A stretch of 49,845 bases of DNA from Bacteroidota bacterium (GCA_024642665.1 JAHEAR010000026.1:1-49845), one strand, 5' to 3'; counted from the stretch's first letter, positions 16,845 through 26,562 are shown. Program-made: numbers and translations. Notes: a model not told the origin generated them from the letters alone.

Positions 16845-17132
16845 ATGATTATTCAAGTCATCAAATTCAAATCGAATCTTACAGAAGAAAATCTTCTGCG
16901 AACAGCCCATGAACGTGTACCTCAATTCAAAGCACTTTCAGGCCTCCTGCAGAAGTATTACTTTAAAACAAATCAACCCGGAGAGTATGGCGGCATTTAT
17001 GTGTGGGATTCAGCGGAATCCCTTCAGACCTACCGTATATCTGATCTCGCAGCCAGTATTCCGGGGGCTTATGAGGTTGTTGGCACTCCAAATATTGAAC
17101 TAATGGAGGTGCTATTTACTTTACGAAGTTGA
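16845..17132 (+). CDS. Small dimeric alpha-beta barrel (ABM/YdhR-like) protein
   Basis: A 95-aa protein: strand MIIQVIKFKSNL, helix TEENLLRTAHERVPQFKAL, then LLQKYYFKTNQPGEYGGIYVWDS, AESLQTYRISDLAASIPGAY and a final strand IELMEVLFTLR. This is the ferredoxin-like layout of monooxygenase-like (ABM) or YdhR proteins, with the Y-G-G-I-Y-V-W strand typical of YdhR-like members. Function is unknown; the family includes quinol or small-ligand binders. The ATG at 16845 is taken over a TTG at 16815. Confidence 0.65.
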   Translation: MIIQVIKFKSNLTEENLLRTAHERVPQFKALSGLLQKYYFKTNQPGEYGGIYVWDSAESLQTYRISDLAASIPGAYEVVGTPNIELMEVLFTLRS

Positions 17133-17373
17133 CTTAAGCTGCGCCTCTGCGTGATTCCAACTTTAATGATTATTGAGTAGCTATTCGTGCGCCAGGAAAA
17201 TTTTATTGCTAGTCTCCCTTTTAATCTTTTCTCTTTTGCCCAATGCTCCTGATTCCTATTGTTTTGGATCGTGATTGCTTAGGCAAGTCACTTTCCATTC
17301 AATGGTAAAAATCAAATATCCTCTTAACCTTCACAACCTCAATACTATCGGTTCAACGATCACAAAAGACACC

Positions 17374-20300
17374 TTACATGTTTCTACGATACTGCCCACC
17401 TACCTCGTATAAGGCGTGCGTCACTTGTCCCAAAGAGCATGTCTTAACTACTTCCATCAGGGCATCAAAAGTATTTTTGTTTTCAATCGCGACGGTCTGA
17501 AGTTGCTTCAAGGCATCAGATGCTTTGTTTTCATTTGCTTTTTGTAATTCCTGCAGTCTGCGGATTTGCGTTTCCTTTTCTTCTGTATTTGCACGGATCA
17601 CTTCTTTTGGCAGAACCGTCGGTGAACCATCTGCAGATAGAAAGGTATTCACACCAATGATTGGAAATTCACCCGAATGCTTAAGCGTCTCATAGTAAAG
17701 ACTTTCTTCCTGAATTTTACTTCGTTGATACATAGTCTCCATTGCTCCCAGTACACCACCACGCTCAGTGATACGATCGAATTCGGCCAACACCGCCTCC
17801 TCAACCAGATGGGTCAGCTCTTCAATAATAAAAGCCCCCTGAAGTGGATTCTCATTTTTTGCCAGCCCAAGTTCATGATTGATGATCAGCTGTATCGCCA
17901 TAGCCCGTCGTACACTCTCTTCTGTAGGTGTGGTGATGGCTTCATCATAGGCATTGGTGTGAAGACTATTGCAATTGTCATAAATGGCATACAGCGCCTG
18001 CAGCGTGGTTCGGATATCGTTAAACGAAATCTCCTGTGCGTGCAGTGAACGACCGCTGGTCTGAATATGATATTTTAGTTTTTGTGATCGTTCGTTTGCT
18101 CCGTATTTATATTTAAGTGCCTTCGACCAGATACGCCGGGCTACTCTGCCGATCACAGCATACTCCGGATCTATTCCATTTGAAAAGAAGAATGACAAAT
18201 TGGGTGCAAAATCATCTATGGCCAAACCTCTTGATAAATAGTATTCAACAAACGTAAATCCATTGGACAATGTAAAGGCCAGTTGCGTTATTGGATTTGC
18301 GCCGGCTTCAGCAATATGATAACCGGAAATAGACACTGAATAAAAGTTACGGATATTGCGATCAATAAAATCCGCTTGCATATCCCCCATCAGACGCAAA
18401 GAAAATTCCGTAGAAAAGATGCAGGTGTTTTGTGCCTGATCTTCTTTTAGTATATCTGCCTGCACTGTTCCCCGGACAGAACTAAGTGCTTTTGCCTTTA
18501 GGGTATTATAAATGTCAGACGGAAGGATTTCATCCCCTGTCATGCCGAGCAACATCAGTCCTAATCCGTTATTCCCTTCAGGAATTTCCTGATCATATCG
18601 AGGTCTTGGGAATCCCTTTTGATCATATTTCTCAACAAAAGCTTTCTCAACTTTATCTTCAAGTTTATGCTCTTTGATATAAAGCTCGCATTGCTGATCA
18701 ATCGCAGCATTCATAAAGAAAGCACAAATCGTGGCAGCAGGGCCATTGATGGTCATCGAAACGGAGGTCTTGGGATCACACAGATCAAAACCGGAATACA
18801 ACCGCTTAGCATCATCCAGCGAACAAATACTAACACCGGCATTTCCAATTTTTCCATAGATATCCGGGCGATAATCCGGATCCTCTCCATATAATGTCAC
18901 ACTATCAAAAGCTGTCGACAATCGAATAGCCGGCATGCCTTTAGAGACATAATGAAATCTTTTGTTTGTTCTTTCGGGTCCACCTTCTCCGGCAAACATT
19001 CTGGTTGGATCTTCCCCTTTTCTTTTAAACGGATAGATCCCTGCAGTATAAGGAAATCGTCCCGGAAGATTTTCCTGGGTCACCCAATTGACCAGCGTTC
19101 CCCAATCTTTGTAAGGAGGCAAAGCCACTACCGGTATCTTTGTCCCGGATAAAGATTTTGTGTAGGTATCCACCTTGAATATTTTGTCACGAACCTTGTA
19201 GGAGTAATCATTGTCAATATACTGATGGCGGATGTTTGGCCATTCTTCGATCCATCGCCAGATATCACCATCCAGATCCTGCTTTAACCTTTCGAACTCC
19301 TGTTGTAAATTTTCTTTAGTGGCTGATTCACCTTTATCTTCGAAATGTTGTCCTGATGCTTTTAAGGCATACAGGATCGCTGCTTTTTCTGCTTCTTCAC
19401 TCGCCCAGGCGTCATACTTTCGATTACTGTCAGCGATCTCGGAAAGATATCTGATTCGCTTAGGTGGGATGATGTAGATCTTCTCACTATCTCCTGTGAT
19501 AAACTCCACCGAACTATTAAAAGCTGATTTTGTACGTGTCTGCAGAACGGAAATTATTCTCTTGTATAAAGCATTCGTGCCCGGATCATTAAATTGAGAA
19601 GCAATGGTCCCGTACACAGGAATGTCCTCTTCCTTTGCCTCCCACATTTCATGATTGCGCTTGTACTGCTTTCGTACATCTCTAAGAGCATCCTGTGCAC
19701 CTCGTTTATCAAACTTATTAATGGCGATGACATCCGCAAAATCGAGCATATCTATTTTCTCTAATTGGGATGCAGCACCAAATTCAGGTGTCATGATATA
19801 CAAGGACATATCTGCATGATCGACGATCTCTGTGTCAGACTGACCGATACCGGAAGTTTCTAAAATGATCAGATCAAATTCTGCTGCTTTCAAAATATCA
19901 ACCGCCTGTTGGATATGTTTTGACAAGGCCAGATTAGCCTGACGTGTAGCCAGAGACCGCATATACACACGTGGCGATACCAGTGCATTCATTCGAATGC
20001 GATCACCCAGTAATGCTCCACCGGTTTTACGCTTACTCGGGTCGACGGAAATGACAGCAAGCTCCTTGTCCGGAAAATCAAGCAGAAACCGCCGAATAAT
20101 CTCATCAATCATACTGGATTTTCCGGCACCACCCGTCCCTGTAATTCCAAGCACCGGCACCGTAGAATTCTTCACTGAATCAGACAAAGCGGCTATCCAC
20201 TGCTCACTTTCTTTTGGAAAGTTTTCTACGGCGGTGATGAGTCTTGAGATAGAAAGATGATCTTTTTTGGAAAGCTTTTTGACTTCCCCATTTAAGTGTT

Positions 20301-20751
20301 CTCCCAAAGGAAAATCGCATTTTTCAAGCACATCGTTGATCATGCCCTGAAGACCCATGTGGCGTCCATCGTCAGGAGAATAGATTCTGGCTATGCCATA
20401 GGCCTCAAGGTCCTCAATTTCTTTGGGTAAAATCGTTCCGCCACCACCCCCGAAAATTTTAACATGCGCTGCGCCTCTTTCCTTGAGCAAGTCATAGATA
20501 TATTTAAAATACTCATTATGTCCTCCCTGATAGGACGTCAGAGCGATACCCTGTGCATCTTCCTGGATAGCGGTGTCTACTATTTCTTTCGCACTGCGGT
20601 TATGGCCAAGATGAATAATTTCGGCACCGGATCGTTGCATAATGCGACGCATGATATTAATGGCGGCATCATGTCCGTCAAACAGCGATGCTGCTGTGAC
20701 GATTCGAATATGATGCTTAGGCTGGTAAACTGTTGTTTGATTCTCTTCCAT
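17374..20751 (-). CDS. icmF: Fused isobutyryl-CoA mutase/G-protein chaperone IcmF
   Basis: A 1125-aa adenosylcobalamin enzyme that interconverts isobutyryl-CoA and n-butyryl-CoA. Domains in order: B12-binding (about 14-150; [20 protein letters not shown] supplies the lower His ligand, GGGGGTILP lies later); a MeaB-like GTPase (Walker A GTGGAGKS near 205, SGIGQSD, NKFDKRG near 340); a linker; and the substrate-binding mutase barrel (about 560-1125; [54 protein letters not shown]). The fused order distinguishes it from two-subunit methylmalonyl-CoA mutase. It ends a minus-strand run with a NUDIX gene 35 nt upstream. It points to branched-chain acyl-CoA catabolism and a need for cobalamin; no B12 riboswitch was seen. 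Confidence 0.93.
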   Translation of the reverse strand: MEENQTTVYQPKHHIRIVTAASLFDGHDAAINIMRRIMQRSGAEIIHLGHNRSAKEIVDTAIQEDAQGIALTSYQGGHNEYFKYIYDLLKERGAAHVKIFGGGGGTILPKEIEDLEAYGIARIYSPDDGRHMGLQGMINDVLEKCDFPLGEHLNGEVKKLSKKDHLSISRLITAVENFPKESEQWIAALSDSVKNSTVPVLGITGTGGAGKSSMIDEIIRRFLLDFPDKELAVISVDPSKRKTGGALLGDRIRMNALVSPRVYMRSLATRQANLALSKHIQQAVDILKAAEFDLIILETSGIGQSDTEIVDHADMSLYIMTPEFGAASQLEKIDMLDFADVIAINKFDKRGAQDALRDVRKQYKRNHEMWEAKEEDIPVYGTIASQFNDPGTNALYKRIISVLQTRTKSAFNSSVEFITGDSEKIYIIPPKRIRYLSEIADSNRKYDAWASEEAEKAAILYALKASGQHFEDKGESATKENLQQEFERLKQDLDGDIWRWIEEWPNIRHQYIDNDYSYKVRDKIFKVDTYTKSLSGTKIPVVALPPYKDWGTLVNWVTQENLPGRFPYTAGIYPFKRKGEDPTRMFAGEGGPERTNKRFHYVSKGMPAIRLSTAFDSVTLYGEDPDYRPDIYGKIGNAGVSICSLDDAKRLYSGFDLCDPKTSVSMTINGPAATICAFFMNAAIDQQCELYIKEHKLEDKVEKAFVEKYDQKGFPRPRYDQEIPEGNNGLGLMLLGMTGDEILPSDIYNTLKAKALSSVRGTVQADILKEDQAQNTCIFSTEFSLRLMGDMQADFIDRNIRNFYSVSISGYHIAEAGANPITQLAFTLSNGFTFVEYYLSRGLAIDDFAPNLSFFFSNGIDPEYAVIGRVARRIWSKALKYKYGANERSQKLKYHIQTSGRSLHAQEISFNDIRTTLQALYAIYDNCNSLHTNAYDEAITTPTEESVRRAMAIQLIINHELGLAKNENPLQGAFIIEELTHLVEEAVLAEFDRITERGGVLGAMETMYQRSKIQEESLYYETLKHSGEFPIIGVNTFLSADGSPTVLPKEVIRANTEEKETQIRRLQELQKANENKASDALKQLQTVAIENKNTFDALMEVVKTCSLGQVTHALYEVGGQYRRNM

Positions 20752-20786
20752 GTAAGCTCACAAAATACGGAAATGCTCCCTCTCTG

Positions 20787-21446
20787 CTATAATTCTAACG
20801 GGAGAATGTCCAGGAATTCATTCAGAATCATTGCTGTAGCTCCCCAAATCGTATGGCCATCGACTTGAAAGGAGGGTACGTGGTTCAGGACAATTCCTTC
20901 GGACAACCTGATTTTAGTCTCTTGTTTTGCGTTTTCTTGTAAAAATAAAGACAATGGGATCTCAAGAATCTCTTCCACTTCACTGATTTGCGGACTCAGA
21001 ATTGGTTGCTTCCAGGAATAGGCCAGGTAAGGATGCACTAAAAACTTACTGACGGTAATGTAGAGCGGTGATAAGGAGCCCAGCACATCAATTCCCGTCA
21101 AATCAATTGAGATTTCTTCTTCCGCTTCGCGCAAAGCAGTATACATGAGATCCGGATCAGTGACTTCAGCTTTCCCGCCAGGAAAACTAATTTGGCCGGC
21201 ATGCTTATCCCTTTTATGCGAGGAACCCCGTCGAATAAAAATAATATGCCAGTCGTTGGGATTTTTTTCAAACAGAGTTAAAAGAACAGCTGCATTTCTT
21301 GTCGTCAATGGATCAGGATGGGGATCAGCTCTTCGCACTGCATGCGCCATCCTGGCATGTGCTTCACTGCCGGGAAGTGACCCTTTCGAAAATTGGGTCT
21401 GTAAAGATTCTATGAATGCTGGTCTTGAAGTACTTATCATCCTCAT
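20787..21446 (-). CDS. NUDIX hydrolase, CoA pyrophosphatase type
   Basis: A 219-aa NUDIX protein. The box is GGKAEVTDPDLMYTALREAE followed by EEI, which fits Gx5Ex7REUxEE. Upstream HAGQISFPGGK is the hallmark of the NudL/CoA diphosphatase subfamily, which splits CoA or acyl-CoA into 4'-phosphopantetheine and 3',5'-ADP. Position directly before icmF (35 nt) agrees with an acyl-CoA housekeeping role, but that link is inferred. The start is the ATG at 21446; an in-frame TTG (21455) and a second ATG (21440) are close. Confidence 0.85.
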   Translation of the reverse strand: MRMISTSRPAFIESLQTQFSKGSLPGSEAHARMAHAVRRADPHPDPLTTRNAAVLLTLFEKNPNDWHIIFIRRGSSHKRDKHAGQISFPGGKAEVTDPDLMYTALREAEEEISIDLTGIDVLGSLSPLYITVSKFLVHPYLAYSWKQPILSPQISEVEEILEIPLSLFLQENAKQETKIRLSEGIVLNHVPSFQVDGHTIWGATAMILNEFLDILPLEL

Positions 21447-21499
21447 CACAAACAATGCGAAGGGTCAATATGTTGCTGCCGATAATAATTGAAAAAATA

Positions 21500-22285
21500 C
21501 TACTTATTGGATTCTTCCAAATAAGCTTCCAGTGCCATAGACATGGAAGTCATGCCCGGTGATGGTACCTTTACATCCACGCGAACATTTTTATCTTCAG
21601 CAGCTTTTGCCGTAATATCTCCAAAGACCGCTATGCGTGTGTTATTTTGTTTGAAATCAGGAAAATTTTCAAACAAAGACTCAATTCCCTGAGGAGAAAA
21701 GAAGATCAGCATGTCATAGAAAATATCCCGCAAATCGGAAAGATCACTGGAAACCGTTTTATACATTACTGCGGTTTCAAAATCCATTTCTTTGTCTTTG
21801 AAAAAGGCCACCACATCTTCTTTCCCAAGATTAGAACAGGGTAATAAAAATTTGGTTGTCGCTTTATGTTTCTGAAGTGCAGTGGCAAGATCCAGAACAG
21901 ATCGTTGGCCAACAAAAACTTTGCGTTTTCGGTATTGAATAAATTTTTGAAGATAATGGGCAACTGCTTCTGAGCTGCAGAAATACTTCATATCCGGATG
22001 AACCTTAATCCTCATTTCTTCGCATAAACGAAAATAATGATCAATGCTGTTCTTACTGGTCATCACAACCGCCTGAAACTCATCTGGTCGAATTCTATTC
22101 TTCCGGAAATCTTTTTCCGTTACCGGCTGGACGTGATTAAAAGGCCTCCAATCGATTTGAACGCCAAATCTTTTTTCAATATCATAGTAGGGTGATCGCT
22201 CTGGCTTGGGCTGCGAGACTAATATCGTCTTCACTTGCAACTTTGTACTTGACTTTGTACTTTCTTTGATACTGTTTGTACCCAT
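21500..22285 (-). CDS. hemD: Uroporphyrinogen-III synthase
   Basis: A 261-aa, two-domain HemD fold that closes and inverts ring D of hydroxymethylbilane in heme/cobalamin biosynthesis. Recognisable parts: TILVSQPKPERSPYYDIEKRFG, AVVMTSKNSIDHYFRLCEEM, KYFCSSEAVAHYLQ, LLPCSNLGKEDVVAFF, MLIFFSPQGIESLFENF, IAVFGDITAKAAED. The family diverges strongly, so recognition rests on these and on the neighbouring DUF4271 gene, a usual Bacteroidota partner. The first 19 residues (MGTNSIKESTKSSTKLQVK) are encoded by an AGTACAA word tract (22231-22274) and may be an addition. It lies 26 nt after DUF4271. Confidence 0.85.
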   Translation of the reverse strand: MGTNSIKESTKSSTKLQVKTILVSQPKPERSPYYDIEKRFGVQIDWRPFNHVQPVTEKDFRKNRIRPDEFQAVVMTSKNSIDHYFRLCEEMRIKVHPDMKYFCSSEAVAHYLQKFIQYRKRKVFVGQRSVLDLATALQKHKATTKFLLPCSNLGKEDVVAFFKDKEMDFETAVMYKTVSSDLSDLRDIFYDMLIFFSPQGIESLFENFPDFKQNNTRIAVFGDITAKAAEDKNVRVDVKVPSPGMTSMSMALEAYLEESNK

Positions 22286-22311
22286 TCGACAGGTTTTAAT
22301 GGATCAATCGC

Positions 22312-23334
22312 TTACCAGAAAATCTTTGAAATTGTCCACAGGGGTAGAATTTCAACGGCACAAAGATAAATAAAAAAGAGAAACAGACTATTTACTATTA
22401 AACGACGGGATACAAATAACCAACGAATCTGTCGCATGAGATAGGCCGCCCCTATTACAACTAATCCTATGATTACCAAGGCATTGTAAAAAGTGTCCGG
22501 GCCAAAAACAAGCAAGATATTGATGGGCAGCAGAATCAGGCCCACCATGGTATTAAAGATACTGATGTCAAAGGAAAAAAGAGATAGTTCTTTTTCATTA
22601 TTAAATAGCCATTTCAGGAATCGAATCACCCCATGCCGAACAAGGTAAACACCTAACACTACGCCAATTGAGACCCAAATGCTGGACAACGCCGAATCCG
22701 TCAAAGGATATATTTGAAGCCCTTGATTGATGAATAATCCAGCCTGAAAAATAAAAATAAGATACCCCATCAGCAATAATATCTGCCGCATCGTATTTCG
22801 CTGGTTACGATGATGAAGAGAGCTATAATTTTCATTGGATATCACCCGCCAGAGATCCCTGATAAAACTCCTTTCCACATTGACAATAAAAATAAGGAAG
22901 AGAATACTCAGCAGCAGGAAAAAAGTTTGAAAACCTCTGGATACATATTGCTTTCCGGGCACCGGTTGAACCGGGTCGCTCTTTTCTTCATTTGTTTCAG
23001 CTGCACTACCGGATTGGTTTACAGTGATGGTATCGGATGTTCCTGCAGTCTCAAAGGGATTTTGCTGGTTCAATTCAGTATCCTCGATGTCCTCGAGAAT
23101 ACGCTTTTCCGGAGATTCAGGCACCACTGCATCTGTCTCCTTTGGCGTGTGCGCAGCAGAATCGAAAGTCAAGCTTTCTTTTAGTGTATCTCGTTGAAGT
23201 ACAGACTGCTTCTGCTCCCTGACGACGGGAGATTTTGCCTTGCGATATTTGAGATCAAACGGATTCTGATTGGCCTGACCCCATACGCTATTGCCCAAAA
23301 AGACCAATAAGGTGATTCTCAGGAAGTGGTTCAT
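22312..23334 (-). CDS. DUF4271 membrane protein
   Basis: A 340-aa protein. After a signal peptide (LLVFLGNSVWG) comes a long polar, low-complexity region (about 20-135; TDAVVPESPEKR, IEDTELNQQN) and then about seven membrane helices from FQTFFLLLSILFLIFIVNV onward to the C-terminus. This is the DUF4271 layout, found in Bacteroidota and typically placed next to hemD. Function is not known; a link to heme biosynthesis or its regulation is only suggested by synteny. An exact -7 element (23340-23347) ends 5 nt before the ATG. The next gene upstream ends 33 nt away. Confidence 0.85.
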   Translation of the reverse strand: MNHFLRITLLVFLGNSVWGQANQNPFDLKYRKAKSPVVREQKQSVLQRDTLKESLTFDSAAHTPKETDAVVPESPEKRILEDIEDTELNQQNPFETAGTSDTITVNQSGSAAETNEEKSDPVQPVPGKQYVSRGFQTFFLLLSILFLIFIVNVERSFIRDLWRVISNENYSSLHHRNQRNTMRQILLLMGYLIFIFQAGLFINQGLQIYPLTDSALSSIWVSIGVVLGVYLVRHGVIRFLKWLFNNEKELSLFSFDISIFNTMVGLILLPINILLVFGPDTFYNALVIIGLVVIGAAYLMRQIRWLFVSRRLIVNSLFLFFIYLCAVEILPLWTISKIFW

Positions 23335-23339
23335 AGCCG

Positions 23340-23347
23340 CAAAGGTA
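23340..23347 (-). promoter_or_regulatory. TACCTTTG -7 element of DUF4271-hemD
   Basis: Exact TAnnTTTG match on the minus strand, 5 nt before the ATG at 23334. It lies in the 33-nt gap behind the tocopherol-cyclase-family gene, so this may be an internal promoter for the hemD end of the gene run. Confidence 0.5.
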
Positions 23348-23367
23348 GCCAGCCTGAGCGAATTCCG

Positions 23368-24345
23368 TTAGCTTCTCCATTTTTCAGTTTCAAGAATAGC
23401 TGTTTCCCCTGCTACTTCAAGACCGGCAGACGTTCCATAACCTTCCCAAATCACGGTTCCATCCTTACTCAATTTCAATGCAAGTTGTGCTTGCAGGCTT
23501 TCATTGACTTTTCCGGTCATTTGCCCTGAAATGGGAGACCGCAAAGTTGCCGCAGGACCTTTAACCGCCTTCAACTGAAGATGATAACGGCCCCTCTTAA
23601 ATTCAAGGTTTACTTCTTTGGTGTCAACGCTGCATCTCATTTTTGACCCATTATAGGTGGCAAATCTATATTCGTCCTCCGCAATCCGAAGGACAACAAT
23701 AAAGCCCGGAAAAAATCTTCCCATCCATGGGATGTGGGCCACTGATGCCATGATCGAGGCCTTTGACGTTGTTTTAAAATTGTTGCTATGTACCCAAATC
23801 CAGCATTTAGGAAAAGACGTTCCCCAATCCTTTTCAATATACCCTGTACCTCCTTGCCAATCAATTGACCCTAAGGATCCTTCAGTCTCTCCGGACAGTT
23901 CATGGTGCATACTGACGATGGCATGGTAGCATTGCATCTTTGGCATAAATGAATACCATCCCATAATGCCCGGACTGAGGATTGATTTAATAATCGGGGT
24001 TGTCTCCTTAAAGGATATCAAACCCTTTAATTCCGGCAAATCAAGGTCAACCAGCTTATCAGAAAAAAAGTTTTTTCCGATTTTGAATGATGGCCTTCTT
24101 GCATCTGCAATAAAAGCACTTAACCTAAACTTATAATAGCTCACCTCCTGTCCTACACCATCAATCACCTGAATAAAGACGTGTTGATCAGATGCATCAT
24201 ATAATGCAATTCCCGGAATAATGGCTAACGCATGTTGCTCGTCTTTAGAAACGAACTTAAAATACCATCCTTCAAAATATTTTTCTTTTCCAGGATGACC
24301 TTGAAATATTTCAGGATGGTAAAGTTTGTAGATAAAATTGGTCAA
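23368..24345 (-). CDS. Tocopherol cyclase family protein
   Basis: A 325-aa protein with the PF14249-type signature: KEKYFEGWYFKFVSKD near the start, GIMGWYSFMPKMQCYHAIVSM in the middle, then GYIEKDWGTSFPKCWIWVHSN and the C-terminal beta strands. In plants and cyanobacteria relatives (VTE1) close the chromanol ring of vitamin E. Bacterial members outside phototrophs have no known substrate and look like lipocalin-type barrels. No ATG is available in frame before the first conserved block; the likely start is the TTG at 24345. Upstream codons run open to a stop at about 24420, so the N-terminus could be a few residues longer. It heads a minus-strand run of five genes. Confidence 0.8.
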   Translation of the reverse strand: MTNFIYKLYHPEIFQGHPGKEKYFEGWYFKFVSKDEQHALAIIPGIALYDASDQHVFIQVIDGVGQEVSYYKFRLSAFIADARRPSFKIGKNFFSDKLVDLDLPELKGLISFKETTPIIKSILSPGIMGWYSFMPKMQCYHAIVSMHHELSGETEGSLGSIDWQGGTGYIEKDWGTSFPKCWIWVHSNNFKTTSKASIMASVAHIPWMGRFFPGFIVVLRIAEDEYRFATYNGSKMRCSVDTKEVNLEFKRGRYHLQLKAVKGPAATLRSPISGQMTGKVNESLQAQLALKLSKDGTVIWEGYGTSAGLEVAGETAILETEKWRS

Positions 24346-24434
24346 AAAAATAAGTTTTTTGGTTTGAATAACTGACTCAATGTTTACGTGTATTCGCTTT
24401 TGGGATTGTTGAATAATTCAATAATGAAATGGAT

Positions 24435-24467
24435 GTCCTGCCATTCGGAGTTACGCCGAGACAGGAC
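24435..24467 (+). promoter_or_regulatory. Hairpin in the pdxH upstream region
   Basis: GTCCTG (24435-24440) pairs with CAGGAC (24462-24467), and inside it TCGG (24445-24448) pairs with CCGA (24456-24459), giving a two-part stem with an internal bulge. It lies 82 nt before the pdxH ATG and 90 nt before the divergent gene. It might be an attenuator, an operator or a dispersed repeat; no effector can be named. Confidence 0.3.
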
Positions 24468-24548
24468 TAAAGATATAGACTAGAAATGAGAGGATCCGGC
24501 ATTATCTTATGTTCCAGCTTGAAACTCTCTTCTGCATTGTATCTTTAC

Positions 24549-25235
24549 ATGAACCCTCCTTGGGAATTAAATAAAAAAAACATTCCTGCATTGAAAAGAA
24601 TAGAAGATCTGCGCAAATCATACCATTTTGGTGAATTAACGAAAGAGGATTTGACCTCAGACCCAATGGAGATGTTTTCCATTTGGTGGCAACACACGCT
24701 TGATGCCGAAATTGAAGAGCCAAATGCAATGACCCTTGCCACCTGTAATAAAGCAGGTCAACCTTCCGCAAGAATTGTTTTGCTAAAGGGCATCATTGAT
24801 GAGGGGTTTGAATTCTTTACCAATTATGACAGTCATAAAGCAACAGATCTGGAAGAAAACCCAAATGTTGCATTGCTCTTCTTTTGGCAAAAATTGCAAA
24901 GACAAGTGCGGATAGAAGGTCATGCCGAAAAAGTTGATCCTGCGAGATCAGAAACTTATTTTCAATCAAGGCCTTTGGGTAGTCAGATAGGTGCGTGGGC
25001 TTCTCCCCAAAGCAAGGTAATTGCCAACCGCGCTGTCATTGAAAACAATATCAAATCCATTGAGGAAAAATATAAGGACATGAATCCATTACCTGTTCCA
25101 CCGCATTGGGGAGGCTACCTTGTCAAGCCGGTTTCCATAGAGTTTTGGCAAGGCAGGGCGGACCGATTGCATGACAGGTTTCGATATCGAAAAAATGCTG
25201 ATGGGCTTTGGGAAGTTGAGCGGCTGGCGCCTTAG
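24549..25235 (+). CDS. pdxH: Pyridoxamine 5'-phosphate oxidase
   Basis: A 228-aa FMN enzyme that oxidises pyridoxine/pyridoxamine 5'-phosphate to pyridoxal phosphate. The family signature runs throughout: DPMEMFSIWWQHTLDAEIEEPNAM, ARIVLLKGIIDEGFEFFTNY, ALLFFWQKLQRQVRIEGHAE, SRPLGSQIGAWAS, PHWGGYLVKPVSIEFWQGRAD, RLHDRFRY and terminal WEVERLAP. Length and C-terminus match the E. coli enzyme. The ATG at 24549 gives the standard N-terminus; a frame opening at 24486 would add 21 unrelated residues. The stop is directly followed by the largest heptad tract. Confidence 0.93.
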   Translation: MNPPWELNKKNIPALKRIEDLRKSYHFGELTKEDLTSDPMEMFSIWWQHTLDAEIEEPNAMTLATCNKAGQPSARIVLLKGIIDEGFEFFTNYDSHKATDLEENPNVALLFFWQKLQRQVRIEGHAEKVDPARSETYFQSRPLGSQIGAWASPQSKVIANRAVIENNIKSIEEKYKDMNPLPVPPHWGGYLVKPVSIEFWQGRADRLHDRFRYRKNADGLWEVERLAP

Positions 25236-25571
25236 GGCTTTGGGGCGAAGGGCATGGAGCATGGAGCATGGAGCATGGAGCATGGGGCGAAGGGCATGGG
25301 GCGAAGGGCATGGGGCGAAGGGCATGGGGCGAAGGGCATGGAGCGAAGGGCATGGAGCATGGGGCGTAGGGCATGGGGCGTAGGGCATGGGGCGTAGGGC
25401 GAGTAGCTGAAGGCGGGAAGCTGGAAACTATAACCCTCTTAACCTTTTAACCTCTTAACCTTATAACCTTTTAGCATTATACCCCCTTTGCGAGAAAAAT
25501 AAGATACGAGACGCGAGACTATAACCTTATAACCTCTTAACCTCTTAACCCCCACAACCTTCTAACCTCTT
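25236..25571. repeat. GCATGGG/GCGAAGG heptad tract and TTAACC tract
   Basis: 25236-25403 is about 24 tandem 7-nt words, e.g. GCATGGA four times, then alternating GCATGGG and GCGAAGG, then GCATGGG with GCGTAGG. 25426-25571 continues with CCTTTTAA/CCTCTTAA/CCTTATAA words of about 8 nt. No gene; 25572-25604 shows nothing specific. The open minus-strand frames across the first tract are a by-product of the 7-nt period. Confidence 0.85.
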
Positions 25572-25604
25572 TTCAAATCAGAATTTCAAGAAATCCCTAA
25601 ATAG

Positions 25605-25640
25605 AAAAATGGGACTCAAGAAAGTTGAATCCCATTTTTT
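25605..25640. terminator. Bidirectional-looking terminator hairpin
   Basis: AAAAATGGGACTCAA (25605-25619) pairs with TTGAATCCCATTTTT (25625-25639) with one mismatch and a 5-nt loop. T-runs lie on both sides. It lies between the pdxH repeat region and the 3' end of the ECF sigma gene and can serve both. Confidence 0.7.
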
Positions 25641-25704
25641 AACCTGTTTCAAAACTATCTGAATCACAGACATAAAGTGCCGGATTCATTTCATTGATGG
25701 TGAA

Positions 25705-26283
25705 TTAAATCACTAGTTCTTTCTCCTCAATGAGTTTGCGGATATTGATCAGGGCATAACGCATACGACCAAGCGCTGTATTGATACTAACGTCTGTGAG
25801 ACAGGCTATTTCTTTAAAAGACATATCTGCATAATGTCTAAGGATGACTACTTCACGCTGCTCAGAAGGTAGCATATCTACCAATGCTCTGACGCGGTGA
25901 TGCGTTTGATCGCGAATCATGGTAGTCTCGCAATTTGGATCTTCACTTTCCAGAATATCAAAAATGTCGAAGGTTTCAGTGGCAGAAACTTTTGAACGAC
26001 GCTTTGAGCGTCTGAACTGATCGACACACATATTGTATGAAATCCTGAGTGCCCACTGAAGGAATTTGCCCTCGTGATTATATTTTCCCTTGCGAAGGGT
26101 ATCGATTATTTTGATAAAAACGTCCTGAAACAGGTCATCTGCCAACTCGCGATCTTTGGTAAACATATAGATCGAAGAGTAAATCTTTGCTTTGTGGCGA
26201 TGTAAAAGTGCTGAAAAGGCGGCCTCGTCTCCGGCCAGATAGGACTGTATTAATTGGTGGTCGTCATGAGCTTGTAATTGCAT
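25705..26283 (-). CDS. ECF-type RNA polymerase sigma factor
   Basis: A 192-aa sigma-70-family factor. Region 2 is clear: AAFSALLHRHKAKIYSSIYMFT, DRELADDLFQDVFIKIID and KGKYNHEGKFLQWALRISYN with MCVDQFRRSKRR. Region 4 is MLPSEQREVVILRHYADMSF followed by KEIACLTDVSINTALGRMRYA, a helix-turn-helix. No anti-sigma gene lies next to it; the neighbour upstream is the divergent uvrA. Bacteroidota encode many such single-gene ECF factors, and the target cannot be told from sequence. A bidirectional terminator lies downstream. Confidence 0.9.
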   Translation of the reverse strand: MQLQAHDDHQLIQSYLAGDEAAFSALLHRHKAKIYSSIYMFTKDRELADDLFQDVFIKIIDTLRKGKYNHEGKFLQWALRISYNMCVDQFRRSKRRSKVSATETFDIFDILESEDPNCETTMIRDQTHHRVRALVDMLPSEQREVVILRHYADMSFKEIACLTDVSINTALGRMRYALINIRKLIEEKELVI

Positions 26284-26562
26284 ACTACACGTGTTTTGAC
26301 AGTTAAGAAATAGGCGGATTTTAAAGCAAATCCTTGTCTTAAAAACAGTGTAGAGTACTTTCTATAGCTTAAATTTTTCGGTGACCTTTAATTAATTATG
26401 ACGCTAAACTAAGGGAATTCCTTTCTTTGTACCAAATTTTTATTAAAATAAAATTCTTTTAACAAGAACTTAACGGTTCCTCAGATGGTTAATCTGCCGG
26501 GCAAAATACCCATTTAATTCTAACAGTAAGCAGCTGCAAAAAGTGCGCCAAAACCATAAATC

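Noticed and set aside
17133-17373. Cobalamin riboswitch near icmF
   Set aside because: Neither the 3' gap nor the leader of the run (24346-24485) shows the B12-box or a matching multi-helix layout.
25089-25388. Pro/Ala-rich minus-strand ORFs across the heptad tract
   Set aside because: The 7-nt period keeps all frames open; the peptide is only translated repeat.
25236-25403. CRISPR array
   Set aside because: Units are 7-14 nt with no spacers, far from the 25-40 nt repeat/spacer design, and no cas gene is in the window.
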